From positions 248,001 to 312,000 of the forward strand of contig NZ_JBHUER010000008.1 of assembly GCF_042681025.1 (NCBI RefSeq): a stretch of DNA of 64,000 bases, written 5' to 3'. This document shows positions 15,928 through 23,959 of this stretch, piece after piece. Position numbers and translations under genes: made by a program. The stretch comes from Methylopila henanensis (GTDB lineage: Bacteria; Pseudomonadota; Alphaproteobacteria; Rhizobiales; Methylopilaceae). The notes below the pieces were generated by a model. It did not search any database and was not told the origin of the DNA. It saw nothing but the letters and a program-made list of their open reading frames with translations. Within the stretch, counting starts at the first letter, position 1. Each line of letters begins with the position of its first letter.

Positions 15928-16776
15928 CTATCCGACCGGACGCCGCACGCTCGTCACCGGCCCATCGCTCGCGAGGATGCGCGCGAGCGCGGCGTCGAGC
16001 GGCTCGAGCGCCGTCGCCATGTGGAAGGCGTTGGCGTGCACCAGCGTGCGTTCGTCGCGCAGCATCGCCACATGGCCCTTCCAGAACAGCAGGTCGCCGC
16101 GGCGGGCCTCGGCGAGTTCGATCGGACGGCCGACCGCGCGCTCCTGCATGTCGGCGTCGCGCGGCGCGGCGACGCCGCAGGCGGCGAGCGCGGTCTGGAC
16201 CAGGCCGGAGCAGTCGAGTCCAAGGCTGGTGCGGCCGCCCCAGAGATAGGGCGCGCCGATGAAGCGCTCGGCGACCGCCGCCGCGTCCGTCTCGACGGCG
16301 TCGAGCGGGGCGAGATGGCGGGCGATCGCGAAGGCGCCGGTGTCGAGGGTCGCGAACCGACCTTCGCTCGCGACGACGTTCAGCCGCGCGCCGGTCGAGA
16401 GCGCGTCGAGCGGCGGAACCTTGATCGAGGGCTCGGGAAACAGCAGCGTCCGCAGCGCCGCGACGCGGTGCGTCGGGCCTGAGCCGAGCTCGGCGCTGAG
16501 CGCGGCCGAGGGCATGTAGCCGACATAGCCGTCGCCCGAGAGCTGCGCCCAGGCCCATCCCTCGAGCTCGTCGTAGACGACGACCTCCTCGCCGAACAGC
16601 GCCTCGGTCTCGAGCGAGGCGTCCGGCTGGGGCGCGCGGCGAAGGCCGGCGTGGCCGACCGCGACGCGGCGGCGCTCGCCCTCGACGAGGCGCAACGCCT
16701 CCACCTGCCCGCGCAGATGGGCGGCGGCGACGTCAGGACGGGCGGGCGTGAGGCGACGGTCGAACGGCGTTGTCAT
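15928..16776 (-). CDS. NlpC/P60-family peptidase with N-terminal SH3-like domains
   Basis: 282 residues. Residues ~30-150 form bacterial SH3-like domains (HAGLRRAPQPDAS, then YDELEGWAWAQLSGDGYVGYM). The C-terminal NlpC/P60 domain has the catalytic Cys in LDCSGLVQ, the His in KGHVAML, and a third polar residue around VHANAFH. The family cleaves the gamma-D-Glu-diaminopimelate or related bonds of cell-wall peptides. No signal peptide is visible, so it may act on recycled muropeptides in the cytosol. The M17 aminopeptidase downstream on the same strand is a frequent companion, although two genes separate them here. Confidence 0.88.
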   Translation of the reverse strand: MTTPFDRRLTPARPDVAAAHLRGQVEALRLVEGERRRVAVGHAGLRRAPQPDASLETEALFGEEVVVYDELEGWAWAQLSGDGYVGYMPSAALSAELGSGPTHRVAALRTLLFPEPSIKVPPLDALSTGARLNVVASEGRFATLDTGAFAIARHLAPLDAVETDAAAVAERFIGAPYLWGGRTSLGLDCSGLVQTALAACGVAAPRDADMQERAVGRPIELAEARRGDLLFWKGHVAMLRDERTLVHANAFHMATALEPLDAALARILASDGPVTSVRRPVG

Positions 16777-16821
16777 CGCGCGGAAGTCTAGCCGGAATTC
16801 GTCAACGGCGCGTCGCCGCGG

Positions 16822-17412
16822 TCATCCCTTGAACAGGTAAGGCGCCGCGACGAAGCCGAGCACGACCAGGACAAGCGAGACCCAGAACACCTGGTTCAGC
16901 CGCGTGTCCATCAGGCGCTTGGCCTGCGGCCCGAACTTGTAGAGCAGCGCGCAGGGCAGGAAGAAGCGCACGCCGCGGGCGACGACGCTGGCCGCCACGA
17001 AGGTGACGAAGTCGAGCTGGGTGAGGCCGCTCGCGATGGTGATCACCTTGTACGGGATCGGCGTGATCCCGCCTCCGATCAGCACCATCAGCCAGCCGTA
17101 CTCGTTGTACTTGCCGGCGATCTGCTCGAAGTCGCCGGTCATGCCGTAGAGGTTCAGGATCGGCTGGCCGACGGCCTCAAACAGGAAGTAGCCGATGAGG
17201 TAGCCGGCGACGCCGCCGATCACCGAGGAGATCGTGCAGATCGCCGCGTAGCGCCACGCCTTCGCCCGTTCGGCGAGGATCATCGGCAGCAGCATCACCT
17301 CCGGCAGCGCGGGGATGAACGAGCTCTCCGCGAAGCACAGCGCGGCGAGCGCCCGTTCGGCGTGCCGATGGCGGGCCATCCTCAGCGACCAGTCGTAAAC
17401 CCGTTTGAGCAT
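16822..17412 (-). CDS. DedA/YqaA-like membrane protein (VTT domain)
   Basis: 196 residues with about five hydrophobic segments. The core FAESSFIPALPEVMLLPMILA is the DedA-family re-entrant region with its conserved Glu and Pro, and GGGITPIPYKVITIASG is the second re-entrant segment. YqaA-type members of this superfamily are implicated in lipid scrambling or envelope homeostasis. Located in the inner membrane. It stands between the NlpC/P60 gene and an unknown gene on the same strand. Confidence 0.85.
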   Translation of the reverse strand: MLKRVYDWSLRMARHRHAERALAALCFAESSFIPALPEVMLLPMILAERAKAWRYAAICTISSVIGGVAGYLIGYFLFEAVGQPILNLYGMTGDFEQIAGKYNEYGWLMVLIGGGITPIPYKVITIASGLTQLDFVTFVAASVVARGVRFFLPCALLYKFGPQAKRLMDTRLNQVFWVSLVLVVLGFVAAPYLFKG

Positions 17413-17511
17413 CGTACCCCGCGCCTGTTTGCGCGAGGGTTATGGCCGATGCGGACGCCGCCCGTCCGCCCCGAAACGTCGCTCCAACGCCTTCGTGAAG
17501 GCGGGAAACGT

Positions 17512-18168
17512 TCAGCTCCGCGCCTTGACGGCGCCGGACACGTAGACGGAATCGTCGTGCGTCTTCGTGGCCAGGTCAAAGTCGTCGACGTCGACGAAGC
17601 CGCCGAGCCACGCCAAGATCTCGTCCGCGCTATGGCCGCGGTGGGCCGCAAGGTCGATCGACAGCGGCGCCTCGAACGCGACGTCGAAGCGCGAGCCAAG
17701 CTCGGTCTCTCCCTCGGCCTTGACGGCGAACACGCCCCCGCTCCGATGATCGAGCGCGATCCGCGCCGAGCGGAAGCCTTCCTGTCCGTAGAAGGTTACA
17801 AGGCCCGGCGTTTCGAACCAGTCCTCCTTCGTCAGGGCGTTCAGCGTACCGAGGCCTGCAAAGTCCACCCGCAGCCCGTCGAGGTCGCGAAAACTGCTAT
17901 TCGGGAAGGCCTTCGCGGGAAGATCGAGCCATTCGGTCAGCAGGTGCGGACTGAGCCAGCTCGCCACATCGTCGTCGTCGACAGTCGCGGTGTCCGCATT
18001 GTTGGGGTTGAAGAAGAACCTGGGCGATTGCACGCTGATCACAAGGTTTACGGTCTCTCTCGGCGTCTGGCCCGGCCAGCGGCCGAGGCCTCCACGCAGC
18101 GAGACGGCCGCCGCCTCGACAGGCAGGTCGAGCGGAAAGCCCTGGTAGGTCCCACGGAAGCTTGGCAT
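17512..18168 (-). CDS. Protein of unknown function
   Basis: 218 residues; not recognised. The sequence is acidic, rich in Phe, Asp and short beta-type stretches (QSPRFFFNPNNADT, TVDDDDVASWL, VFAVKAEGETELG), with no signal peptide, membrane helix or enzyme motif. The frame is well kept, and base composition is slightly less GC-rich than its neighbours. The gap to the M17 aminopeptidase stop is 12 bases, so it is probably co-transcribed with that gene. It may be a cytosolic beta-rich protein. Confidence 0.65.
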   Translation of the reverse strand: MPSFRGTYQGFPLDLPVEAAAVSLRGGLGRWPGQTPRETVNLVISVQSPRFFFNPNNADTATVDDDDVASWLSPHLLTEWLDLPAKAFPNSSFRDLDGLRVDFAGLGTLNALTKEDWFETPGLVTFYGQEGFRSARIALDHRSGGVFAVKAEGETELGSRFDVAFEAPLSIDLAAHRGHSADEILAWLGGFVDVDDFDLATKTHDDSVYVSGAVKARS

Positions 18169-18180
18169 CGGCTCCGCCCC

Positions 18181-19557
18181 TCAGCCTGCGCGACCGTAGC
18201 GCGCGGCGAGCAGCGCCGTGAGCGCGCGGGCGCCCTGGATCTCGCCGCCTTCCGGCCGCCCCGGCTTCGCCGAAGGGTTCCACGCGAACACGTCGAGATG
18301 GGCCCAGGTCCTGGCGCGGCCGACGAAGCGGCGCAGAAACAGCGCCGCCGTGATGGAGCCGGCGAAGGCGCCGCCCGAGATATGGTTCACGTCGGCGATC
18401 TTGGACGACAGCAGGTCGTCATACGGGTTCCAGAGCGGCATGCGCCAGAGCGGGTCCCGTTCGGCGGCCGCATGGGCCAGAAGCTCGGCCGCGAAGGCGT
18501 CGTCGTCGCAATAGAGCGGCGGCAGCTCCGGGCCGAGCGCGACGCGGGCGGCGCCGGTCAGCGTCGCGGCGTCGACGATCAGCTCGGGCGCCTCCTCGTC
18601 GGCGAGCGCGAGCGCGTCGGCGAGCACGAGGCGACCCTCCGCGTCGGTGTTGCCGATCTCGACGTTCAGGCCTTTGCGGCTCGGGATGACGTCGCCCGGC
18701 CGGAACGCGTCGCCCGAGATCGCGTTCTCGACCGCGCCGACGATGAGCCGCAGCCGCACCGGCAGCTTCGCGCCCATCACCATGTCGGCCGCCGCGATCA
18801 TGGCCGCCGAGCCGCCCATGTCCTTCTTCATCAGCAGCATGGAGGCGTCGGGCTTGATGTTCAGTCCGCCGGTGTCGAACACCACGCCCTTGCCGACGAG
18901 CGTGATCTTCGGCCCGTCTTCCGGCCCCCAGACGAGATCGACGACGCGGGGGCCGCGATGGGCCGCGGCGGCGCGGCCGACCGCATGGACGAGCGGGAAG
19001 TTGGCCGCCAGCAGGTCGTCGCCGACGATCGAGGTCACGGACGCGCCATGGCGCTCGCCGAGCGCGCGGATCGCGGCTTCGAGTTCGGCAGGGCCGAGAT
19101 CGTTCGCCGGCGTGTTGACGAGATCGCGGCCGCGGGCGACCGCCGCGACGGTGCGCTCGACCTCGCCCACGTCGACGCCCTGGGGCGGGACCAGCCGGAT
19201 CGCCTCGGGCGCTGGCTTGCCGTAACGCCGGAAACGGTACTGTCCGAGCCCGATGGCGAGCGCCGCCAGCCGCGCGTCGCCAGCCGCGCCTTCGAAACGA
19301 TAAGTCCCCTCGGGAAGCGCGCCGACGAGCTTGCCGGCGAGAAAGGGATCGCGGTCGCGGGCGTCCGTCGCCTCCACGACGAACACCACGCCGGCGAGCC
19401 CGCCCTCCGCGGTCGGCGTGACGAGGATCTTGCCCGGCCCCGGCTCGAAGCCGGTCGCCGCGGCCCAAGCGCGCGCTGCCTCCGGCAGCGGCTCGCCGGC
19501 CGGCGTCAGCCAGATCGGCGTCGAAGCCTCGGAAGCGGCGGCGAAGATGGTGGACAT
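18181..19557 (-). CDS. Leucyl aminopeptidase family protein (M17)
   Basis: 458 residues from the ATG at 19557 (MSTIFAAASEAS). The metallopeptidase M17 core is complete: GKGVVFDTGGLNIKP supplies the metal-binding Lys and Asp, MKKDMGGSA follows, and NTDAEGRLVLADAL is the family signature with two metal ligands and the catalytic Arg. It removes N-terminal residues from peptides using two metal ions in a cytosolic hexamer. Slightly shorter than E. coli PepA, as is common for the second M17 paralogue of alphaproteobacteria. Divergent from the quinone oxidoreductase gene. Confidence 0.92.
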   Translation of the reverse strand: MSTIFAAASEASTPIWLTPAGEPLPEAARAWAAATGFEPGPGKILVTPTAEGGLAGVVFVVEATDARDRDPFLAGKLVGALPEGTYRFEGAAGDARLAALAIGLGQYRFRRYGKPAPEAIRLVPPQGVDVGEVERTVAAVARGRDLVNTPANDLGPAELEAAIRALGERHGASVTSIVGDDLLAANFPLVHAVGRAAAAHRGPRVVDLVWGPEDGPKITLVGKGVVFDTGGLNIKPDASMLLMKKDMGGSAAMIAAADMVMGAKLPVRLRLIVGAVENAISGDAFRPGDVIPSRKGLNVEIGNTDAEGRLVLADALALADEEAPELIVDAATLTGAARVALGPELPPLYCDDDAFAAELLAHAAAERDPLWRMPLWNPYDDLLSSKIADVNHISGGAFAGSITAALFLRRFVGRARTWAHLDVFAWNPSAKPGRPEGGEIQGARALTALLAARYGRAG

Positions 19558-19704
19558 GAGCGCTCCAGCGTCGGATCGGGACCCGCGCCCTATTCGCATA
19601 TTTTGCGCCCGCCGGGGACACTGTCTGGGAATGCGAGGCTTGCCCCGTCGCGGCGGGCGCGCCAAACCATGCCCCCCGTCCGCACAACGAGGATGAACGT
19701 CCCG

Positions 19705-20709
19705 ATGACCAGCCTGCCTTCCGACATGGCCTTCGTCCGCGCCGACGGCGCCGGAGCGCCGGACGTGCTCAAGCCCGCCCGCGGTCCCCTGCCCGAACCC
19801 AAGGACAGCGAGGTGCTGATCGAGGTCGCGGCGGCGGGAGTGAACCGGCCGGACGTCATGCAGCGCAAGGGCATGTACCCGCCGCCTCCCGGCGCGCCGG
19901 AGACTCTCGGGCTCGAAGTGGCGGGCCGGGTCGCGGCGCTGGGCGCCGGCGTCGACGCGCTGAAGGTCGGCGACGAGGTCTGCGCGCTGATCGCCGGCGG
20001 CGGCTACGCCGAGTACGCGGTCGCCCACGCGTCCAACTGCCTGCCGGTTCCAAAAGGCCTGTCGCTCGTCGAGGCGGCCGCGCTGCCCGAGACCTTCATG
20101 ACCGTGTGGTCGAACGTGTTCGAGCGCGCAGGCCTGAAGGAGGGCCAGAGCTTCCTCGTCCATGGCGGCACCAGCGGCATCGGCGTGACCGCGATCCAAC
20201 TCGCGCGAGCCCGCGGGGCGACCGTGTTCGCAACCGCCGGCGGCCCGGAGAAGGTCGCCTTCTGCGAGACGCTCGGCGCGAAGGGGATCGACTACCGCGC
20301 GCAGGACTTCGTCGAGATCGTCAAGGAGGCGACCGGCGGCAAGGGCGTGAACGTCATCCTCGACATGGTCGGCGGCGACTACACGGCGCGGAACATCAGG
20401 TCGCTGGCGCCGGACGGCGTGCTGGTGCAGATCGCCTTCATGCAGGGGCCGAAGGTGCAGATCGACCTCACCCCCATCATGCTGAAGCGCCTCACCGTCA
20501 CCGGCTCGACGCTGCGGGCCCGGCCGACCGCGCAGAAGGCCGCCATCGCCGAGGTGCTGAAGCGCGAGGTCTGGCCGCTGATCGAGGACGGCCGGATCAA
20601 GCCCGTCGTGCACGCGACCTTTCCGCTGGAGCGGGCGGCCGAGGCGCACGCGCTGATGGAGGCGAGCTCCCACATGGGCAAGATCATGCTGACGACGGGG
20701 AAGGCCTGA
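19705..20709 (+). CDS. NAD(P)H quinone oxidoreductase, zeta-crystallin/PIG3-like (MDR superfamily)
   Basis: 334 residues from the ATG at 19705; an ATG at 19693 would add four residues, but AGGA at 19690-19693 serves the later start better. The medium-chain reductase fold is evident: AAAGVNRPDVMQRKGMYPPP, the quinone oxidoreductase segment, and the Rossmann motif in HGGTSGIGVTAIQLA. No zinc-binding cysteines are present, as expected for the QOR branch. It reduces quinones or enones with NADPH in the cytosol. Convergent with hrpB, ten bases apart. Confidence 0.9.
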   Translation: MTSLPSDMAFVRADGAGAPDVLKPARGPLPEPKDSEVLIEVAAAGVNRPDVMQRKGMYPPPPGAPETLGLEVAGRVAALGAGVDALKVGDEVCALIAGGGYAEYAVAHASNCLPVPKGLSLVEAAALPETFMTVWSNVFERAGLKEGQSFLVHGGTSGIGVTAIQLARARGATVFATAGGPEKVAFCETLGAKGIDYRAQDFVEIVKEATGGKGVNVILDMVGGDYTARNIRSLAPDGVLVQIAFMQGPKVQIDLTPIMLKRLTVTGSTLRARPTAQKAAIAEVLKREVWPLIEDGRIKPVVHATFPLERAAEAHALMEASSHMGKIMLTTGKA

Positions 20710-20718
20710 CCGCAGGCC

Positions 20719-23184
20719 TCACGTTCCGCGCGGCTTGGCGCGGCTCGTGGCCGCGGCGGACGCCGGGTCCTCCGGCCAGACGTGCTTCGGGTAGCGGCCG
20801 CGCATCTCGGAACGCACGTCGCGCCACGAGCCCGCCCAGAACGCCGGCAGGTCGCGCGTCACCTGTATTGGGCGGTGCGCGGGCGACAGCAGCCGCAGCA
20901 CCAGCGGCGCCCGGCCGCCGGCGACCGCGGGGTGCCGGGTGACCCCGAACAGCTCCTGCACCCGCACGTCAAGCGCAGGCCCGTCCTCTCCGGCGTAGTC
21001 GATTGGCAGCCGGGAGCCGGACGGCGCGTCGAAATGGGTCGGCGCTTCGGCGTCGAGCCTGCGCCTCAGGGCGTATGGCGTCAGGGCGTCGAGCGCAGCC
21101 GCGAGGTCGCCTTCGCCGATGTCGCGAAGCGCCGTCGCGCGGAAAAGGAAGGGCGCGAGCCACTCCTCCACCGAAGCCGACAGCGCGGCGTCCGACAGAT
21201 CGGGCCAGCCGCCGTCGGGCTCGACGCGGCGCAGGAAACGGACGCGTTCGATCAGCGCACGCATCGGCGGGGTCCAGGGCAGCCGGTCGAGCCCAACCTC
21301 GGCGACGCCTCGGGCCAGCGCTGACGCGGTCTCCGGACCGGGCGACACCGGGGTCGGCGCCTCGCTGAGCGTCAGCGCGCCCAGCCGCCGCCGTGCTCGG
21401 CCGCGCACGGCCATCGCCTCGGCCGAGAAGGCGACGTCGACGCGGCTCTCGATCGCGCCGCCTGCGGCTTCCGCCACCGCGGCCTCGTCGAGCGCCGCGG
21501 CGAGCAGGATGCGGCCTTCCTGCGCGACGCCGGTGAGATCGACGACGGCGAGATAGGACGCGCGAGACAGCGGGTCCGCCGGGTCGACCGCCGCGCCGCG
21601 CCCGTTCGCGAGCAGGAAGGCCCCGTTCCGGTCGCGCGACTTGGCGATCCGGTCCGGAAACGCCCGTGCGATCACGAGGCCCGCCCGCGCAGGATCCACC
21701 ATGCCGGGGCGTCCGCCCGCGGCCGCGAGCCAGCCCGCCGCCAGCCGGCGCGCCGCCTCGGCCCGCGGCCCGCGTTCGCGCCGAAAGCGGTCGAGGCGCG
21801 CGCCGATGTCGGCGCTGTCGCCGCCAAGGCCGCGCTCCACCGCAAGCAGCGCGATCTCGGCGCCAAGCGCGCCGTCGCCGGTCGCGACCGCGTCGACGAC
21901 CAGTCCGCTAAGCCTCGGCGGCAGCGCGATCCGCCGCAGCGACCGGCCGCCTGGCGTGATCCGGCCGTCGGCGTCGAGCGCGCCGAGCGCGCGAAGCGTG
22001 ACCCGCGCTTCGGCGACCGCGGCCGCAGGCGGCCGGTCGAGAAACCGCAGCGCGGCCGGATCGGTCACGCCCCAGGCCGCGAGATCGAGCAGCAGGCTCG
22101 CGAGGTCGGACGCCAGGATTTCAGGCCGGGCGAACGGCTCGAGGCTCTGCGTCGCGGCCTCTTCCCAGAGCCGGTAGCAGACGCCCGGCTCGGTCCGGCC
22201 CGCGCGGCCGCGCCGCTGGTCCGCGGAGGCGCGCGACACCCGCACCGTCTCGAGCCGCGTCAGCCCGAGCGCCGGGTCGTGCGCCGCCACGCGGGCGAGG
22301 CCGGAATCGACCACGACGCGCACGCCTTCCAGCGTCAGCGAGGTCTCCGCGATCGACGTGGCGAGCACGACCTTGCGGTGTCCCGGACCGGCGGGGGCGA
22401 TCGCCTCGTCCTGCGCGCGCGGATCGAGCCCGCCATGGAGTTCGATGACCTCCACCTCCGGGCCGAGCTGCACCTCCGCGAGCCGCTCGGCGACCCGACG
22501 AATCTCGCCGCGGCCCGGCAGGAAGACCAGCACGCCCCCGGGCTCCTCGGCGAGCGCGCGGCGCACCGCCGCCGCGACGGCGTCCTCGATCCGTCGCCGG
22601 GGATCGCGCGGCAGATGGCGGGTCTCGACCGGAAACGACCGGCCCTCGCTTGCGATCACTGGCGCGTCGTCCATCAGCGCGGCGACGCGCGCGCCGTCGA
22701 GCGTCGCCGACATCACCACCAGCCGCAGATCCTCGCGAAGCCCGCCCTGCGCGTCGAGCGCCAGCGCGAGGCCGAGATCGGCGTCGAGCGAACGCTCGTG
22801 GAACTCGTCGAACAGCACCGCGGCGACGCCCGAAAGCTCGGGATCGTCGACGATCATGCGCGCGAAGACGCCGTCGGTGACGACCTCCACGCGCGTGCGG
22901 GAACTGACCTTCGACCCGAGGCGGACCCGAAGCCCGACGGTCTCGCCAACCGATTCGCCCAAGGTGCGGGCCATCCGCTCGGCCGCGGCGCGGGCGGCGA
23001 GGCGGCGCGGCTCCAGCACGAGGATGCGGCCGTCCCCTCGCCACGGCGCGCCGAGCAGGGCGAGCGGCACGCGCGTGGTCTTGCCGGCGCCGGGCGGCGC
23101 GGCCAGCACGGCGCTCGAACGCCGCTCCAGCGCCGCGAGCAGCTCCGGCAGCACGTCGTCGATGGGCAGGCGATCAGAGGTCAT
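20719..23184 (-). CDS. hrpB: ATP-dependent helicase HrpB
   Basis: 821 residues, the usual HrpB length. The DEAH-type helicase motifs run in order: PPGAGKTT (Walker A), LEPRRLAARAAAERMA (Ia), DEFHER in place of DEAH, which is typical of HrpB, SATLD (III), and motif VI QRRGRAGRTEPG. The HrpB-specific C-terminal domain occupies the last ~250 residues, ending near YPKHVWPEDP. Cytosolic RNA or DNA helicase of poorly defined role. It is convergent with the quinone oxidoreductase gene. Confidence 0.95.
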   Translation of the reverse strand: MTSDRLPIDDVLPELLAALERRSSAVLAAPPGAGKTTRVPLALLGAPWRGDGRILVLEPRRLAARAAAERMARTLGESVGETVGLRVRLGSKVSSRTRVEVVTDGVFARMIVDDPELSGVAAVLFDEFHERSLDADLGLALALDAQGGLREDLRLVVMSATLDGARVAALMDDAPVIASEGRSFPVETRHLPRDPRRRIEDAVAAAVRRALAEEPGGVLVFLPGRGEIRRVAERLAEVQLGPEVEVIELHGGLDPRAQDEAIAPAGPGHRKVVLATSIAETSLTLEGVRVVVDSGLARVAAHDPALGLTRLETVRVSRASADQRRGRAGRTEPGVCYRLWEEAATQSLEPFARPEILASDLASLLLDLAAWGVTDPAALRFLDRPPAAAVAEARVTLRALGALDADGRITPGGRSLRRIALPPRLSGLVVDAVATGDGALGAEIALLAVERGLGGDSADIGARLDRFRRERGPRAEAARRLAAGWLAAAGGRPGMVDPARAGLVIARAFPDRIAKSRDRNGAFLLANGRGAAVDPADPLSRASYLAVVDLTGVAQEGRILLAAALDEAAVAEAAGGAIESRVDVAFSAEAMAVRGRARRRLGALTLSEAPTPVSPGPETASALARGVAEVGLDRLPWTPPMRALIERVRFLRRVEPDGGWPDLSDAALSASVEEWLAPFLFRATALRDIGEGDLAAALDALTPYALRRRLDAEAPTHFDAPSGSRLPIDYAGEDGPALDVRVQELFGVTRHPAVAGGRAPLVLRLLSPAHRPIQVTRDLPAFWAGSWRDVRSEMRGRYPKHVWPEDPASAAATSRAKPRGT

Positions 23185-23229
23185 GCGCGTCTTGCCATGC
23201 CCGCGCGCGGCGGGCCGCGCAAGCCGGCG

Positions 23230-23709
23230 TCAGGAGTCGTCGGACAGCGGGCGCGCGCGGGCCGCGATCCGGCGCTTCAGGTCGACCCGCTCGCGAGTGG
23301 AGACGCCCAGCAGCTCGGCGACGCGCCACACCACATTGTCCTCAAGCTCATGCACGGCGCCGTCGGCGAACACCAGCTCCCACATCATCTCCACGACGCC
23401 GGCCCGCCCCGGCCCGTCGAGCGCACGTTTCAGGACGCTGGTGAAGGCGTAGAGGTCGACCGACTCCTCGTCGCGCCGGCGCGCCAGGGCGATGAGTTCG
23501 TCGGTCTCGGCGTCGGAAAGACCGAAGCGGCTCTTGAGGATGTCGTGGAGCCGCTCGCGTTCGTGCGGCTCCGCGACGCCGTCCACGTCGATCAGGTGCA
23601 CAAGCAGCGCGGCGGTCGCGACACGCGGGTCGGAGGCCGCGAAGCGGGACCCGAATTCGTCGCCCGCGCCGGCGAGCTCGGCCATGAAGGAACGGATGGA
23701 ATCGAACAT
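23230..23709 (-). CDS. TerB-family (tellurite resistance-like) protein
   Basis: 159 residues from the ATG at 23709 (MFDSIRSFMAEL). All-helical, with the TerB pattern of two acidic hairpins: LLVHLIDVDGVAEPHERERL and MMWELVFADGAVHELEDNVV, in which the D-G-x-x-x-x-E residues form a metal-binding-like motif. Soluble, function not established in this branch (COG4103). It lies between hrpB and tRNA-Thr; the frame is open through the tRNA, but that part is not coding. Confidence 0.85.
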   Translation of the reverse strand: MFDSIRSFMAELAGAGDEFGSRFAASDPRVATAALLVHLIDVDGVAEPHERERLHDILKSRFGLSDAETDELIALARRRDEESVDLYAFTSVLKRALDGPGRAGVVEMMWELVFADGAVHELEDNVVWRVAELLGVSTRERVDLKRRIAARARPLSDDS

Positions 23710-23834
23710 GGGCGCCCACGGCAGGATCGGGGCTCGCGACGCGCGAGCCTTATCATCCGATATATGCCGAAGGCCCGCGGACGCGAGGCGCCGCGGCGCA
23801 ACACCGCCGGGTAAAACGTCACAGATCGAGGAGA

Positions 23835-23910
23835 TGGTGCCGCTTACGTGACTCGAACACGTGACCCCATCATTACGAATGATGTGCTCTACCAACTGAG
23901 CTAAAGCGGC
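23835..23910 (-). tRNA. tRNA-Thr (anticodon CGT)
   Basis: Full cloverleaf on the minus strand: acceptor GCCGCTT paired with AAGCGGC, D arm GCTC/GAGC, anticodon stem CATCA/TGATG with loop TTCGTAA, T arm ACGTG/CACGT with loop TTCGAGT, discriminator A and encoded CCA at 23835-23837. The CGT anticodon reads ACG threonine codons, frequent in such a GC-rich genome. 76 bases with CCA. Confidence 0.97.
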
Positions 23911-23921
23911 GACGGCGCTGT

Positions 23922-23949
23922 CCTAGCGAAACCGTCGCCGCAATGCAAG
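23922..23949 (-). promoter_or_regulatory. Possible promoter of tRNA-Thr
   Basis: On the minus strand, CTTGCA (23944-23949) and GCTAGG (23922-23927) are 16 bases apart, and the second element ends 11 bases before the tRNA 5' end, resembling an alphaproteobacterial housekeeping promoter. Inferred by eye only. Confidence 0.35.
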
Positions 23950-23959
23950 GCGGCCGCGC

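Noticed and set aside
17362..19692. Long plus-strand open frame ahead of the quinone oxidoreductase
   Set aside because: It is antisense to three clear genes; only the part from 19705 encodes a recognisable protein.
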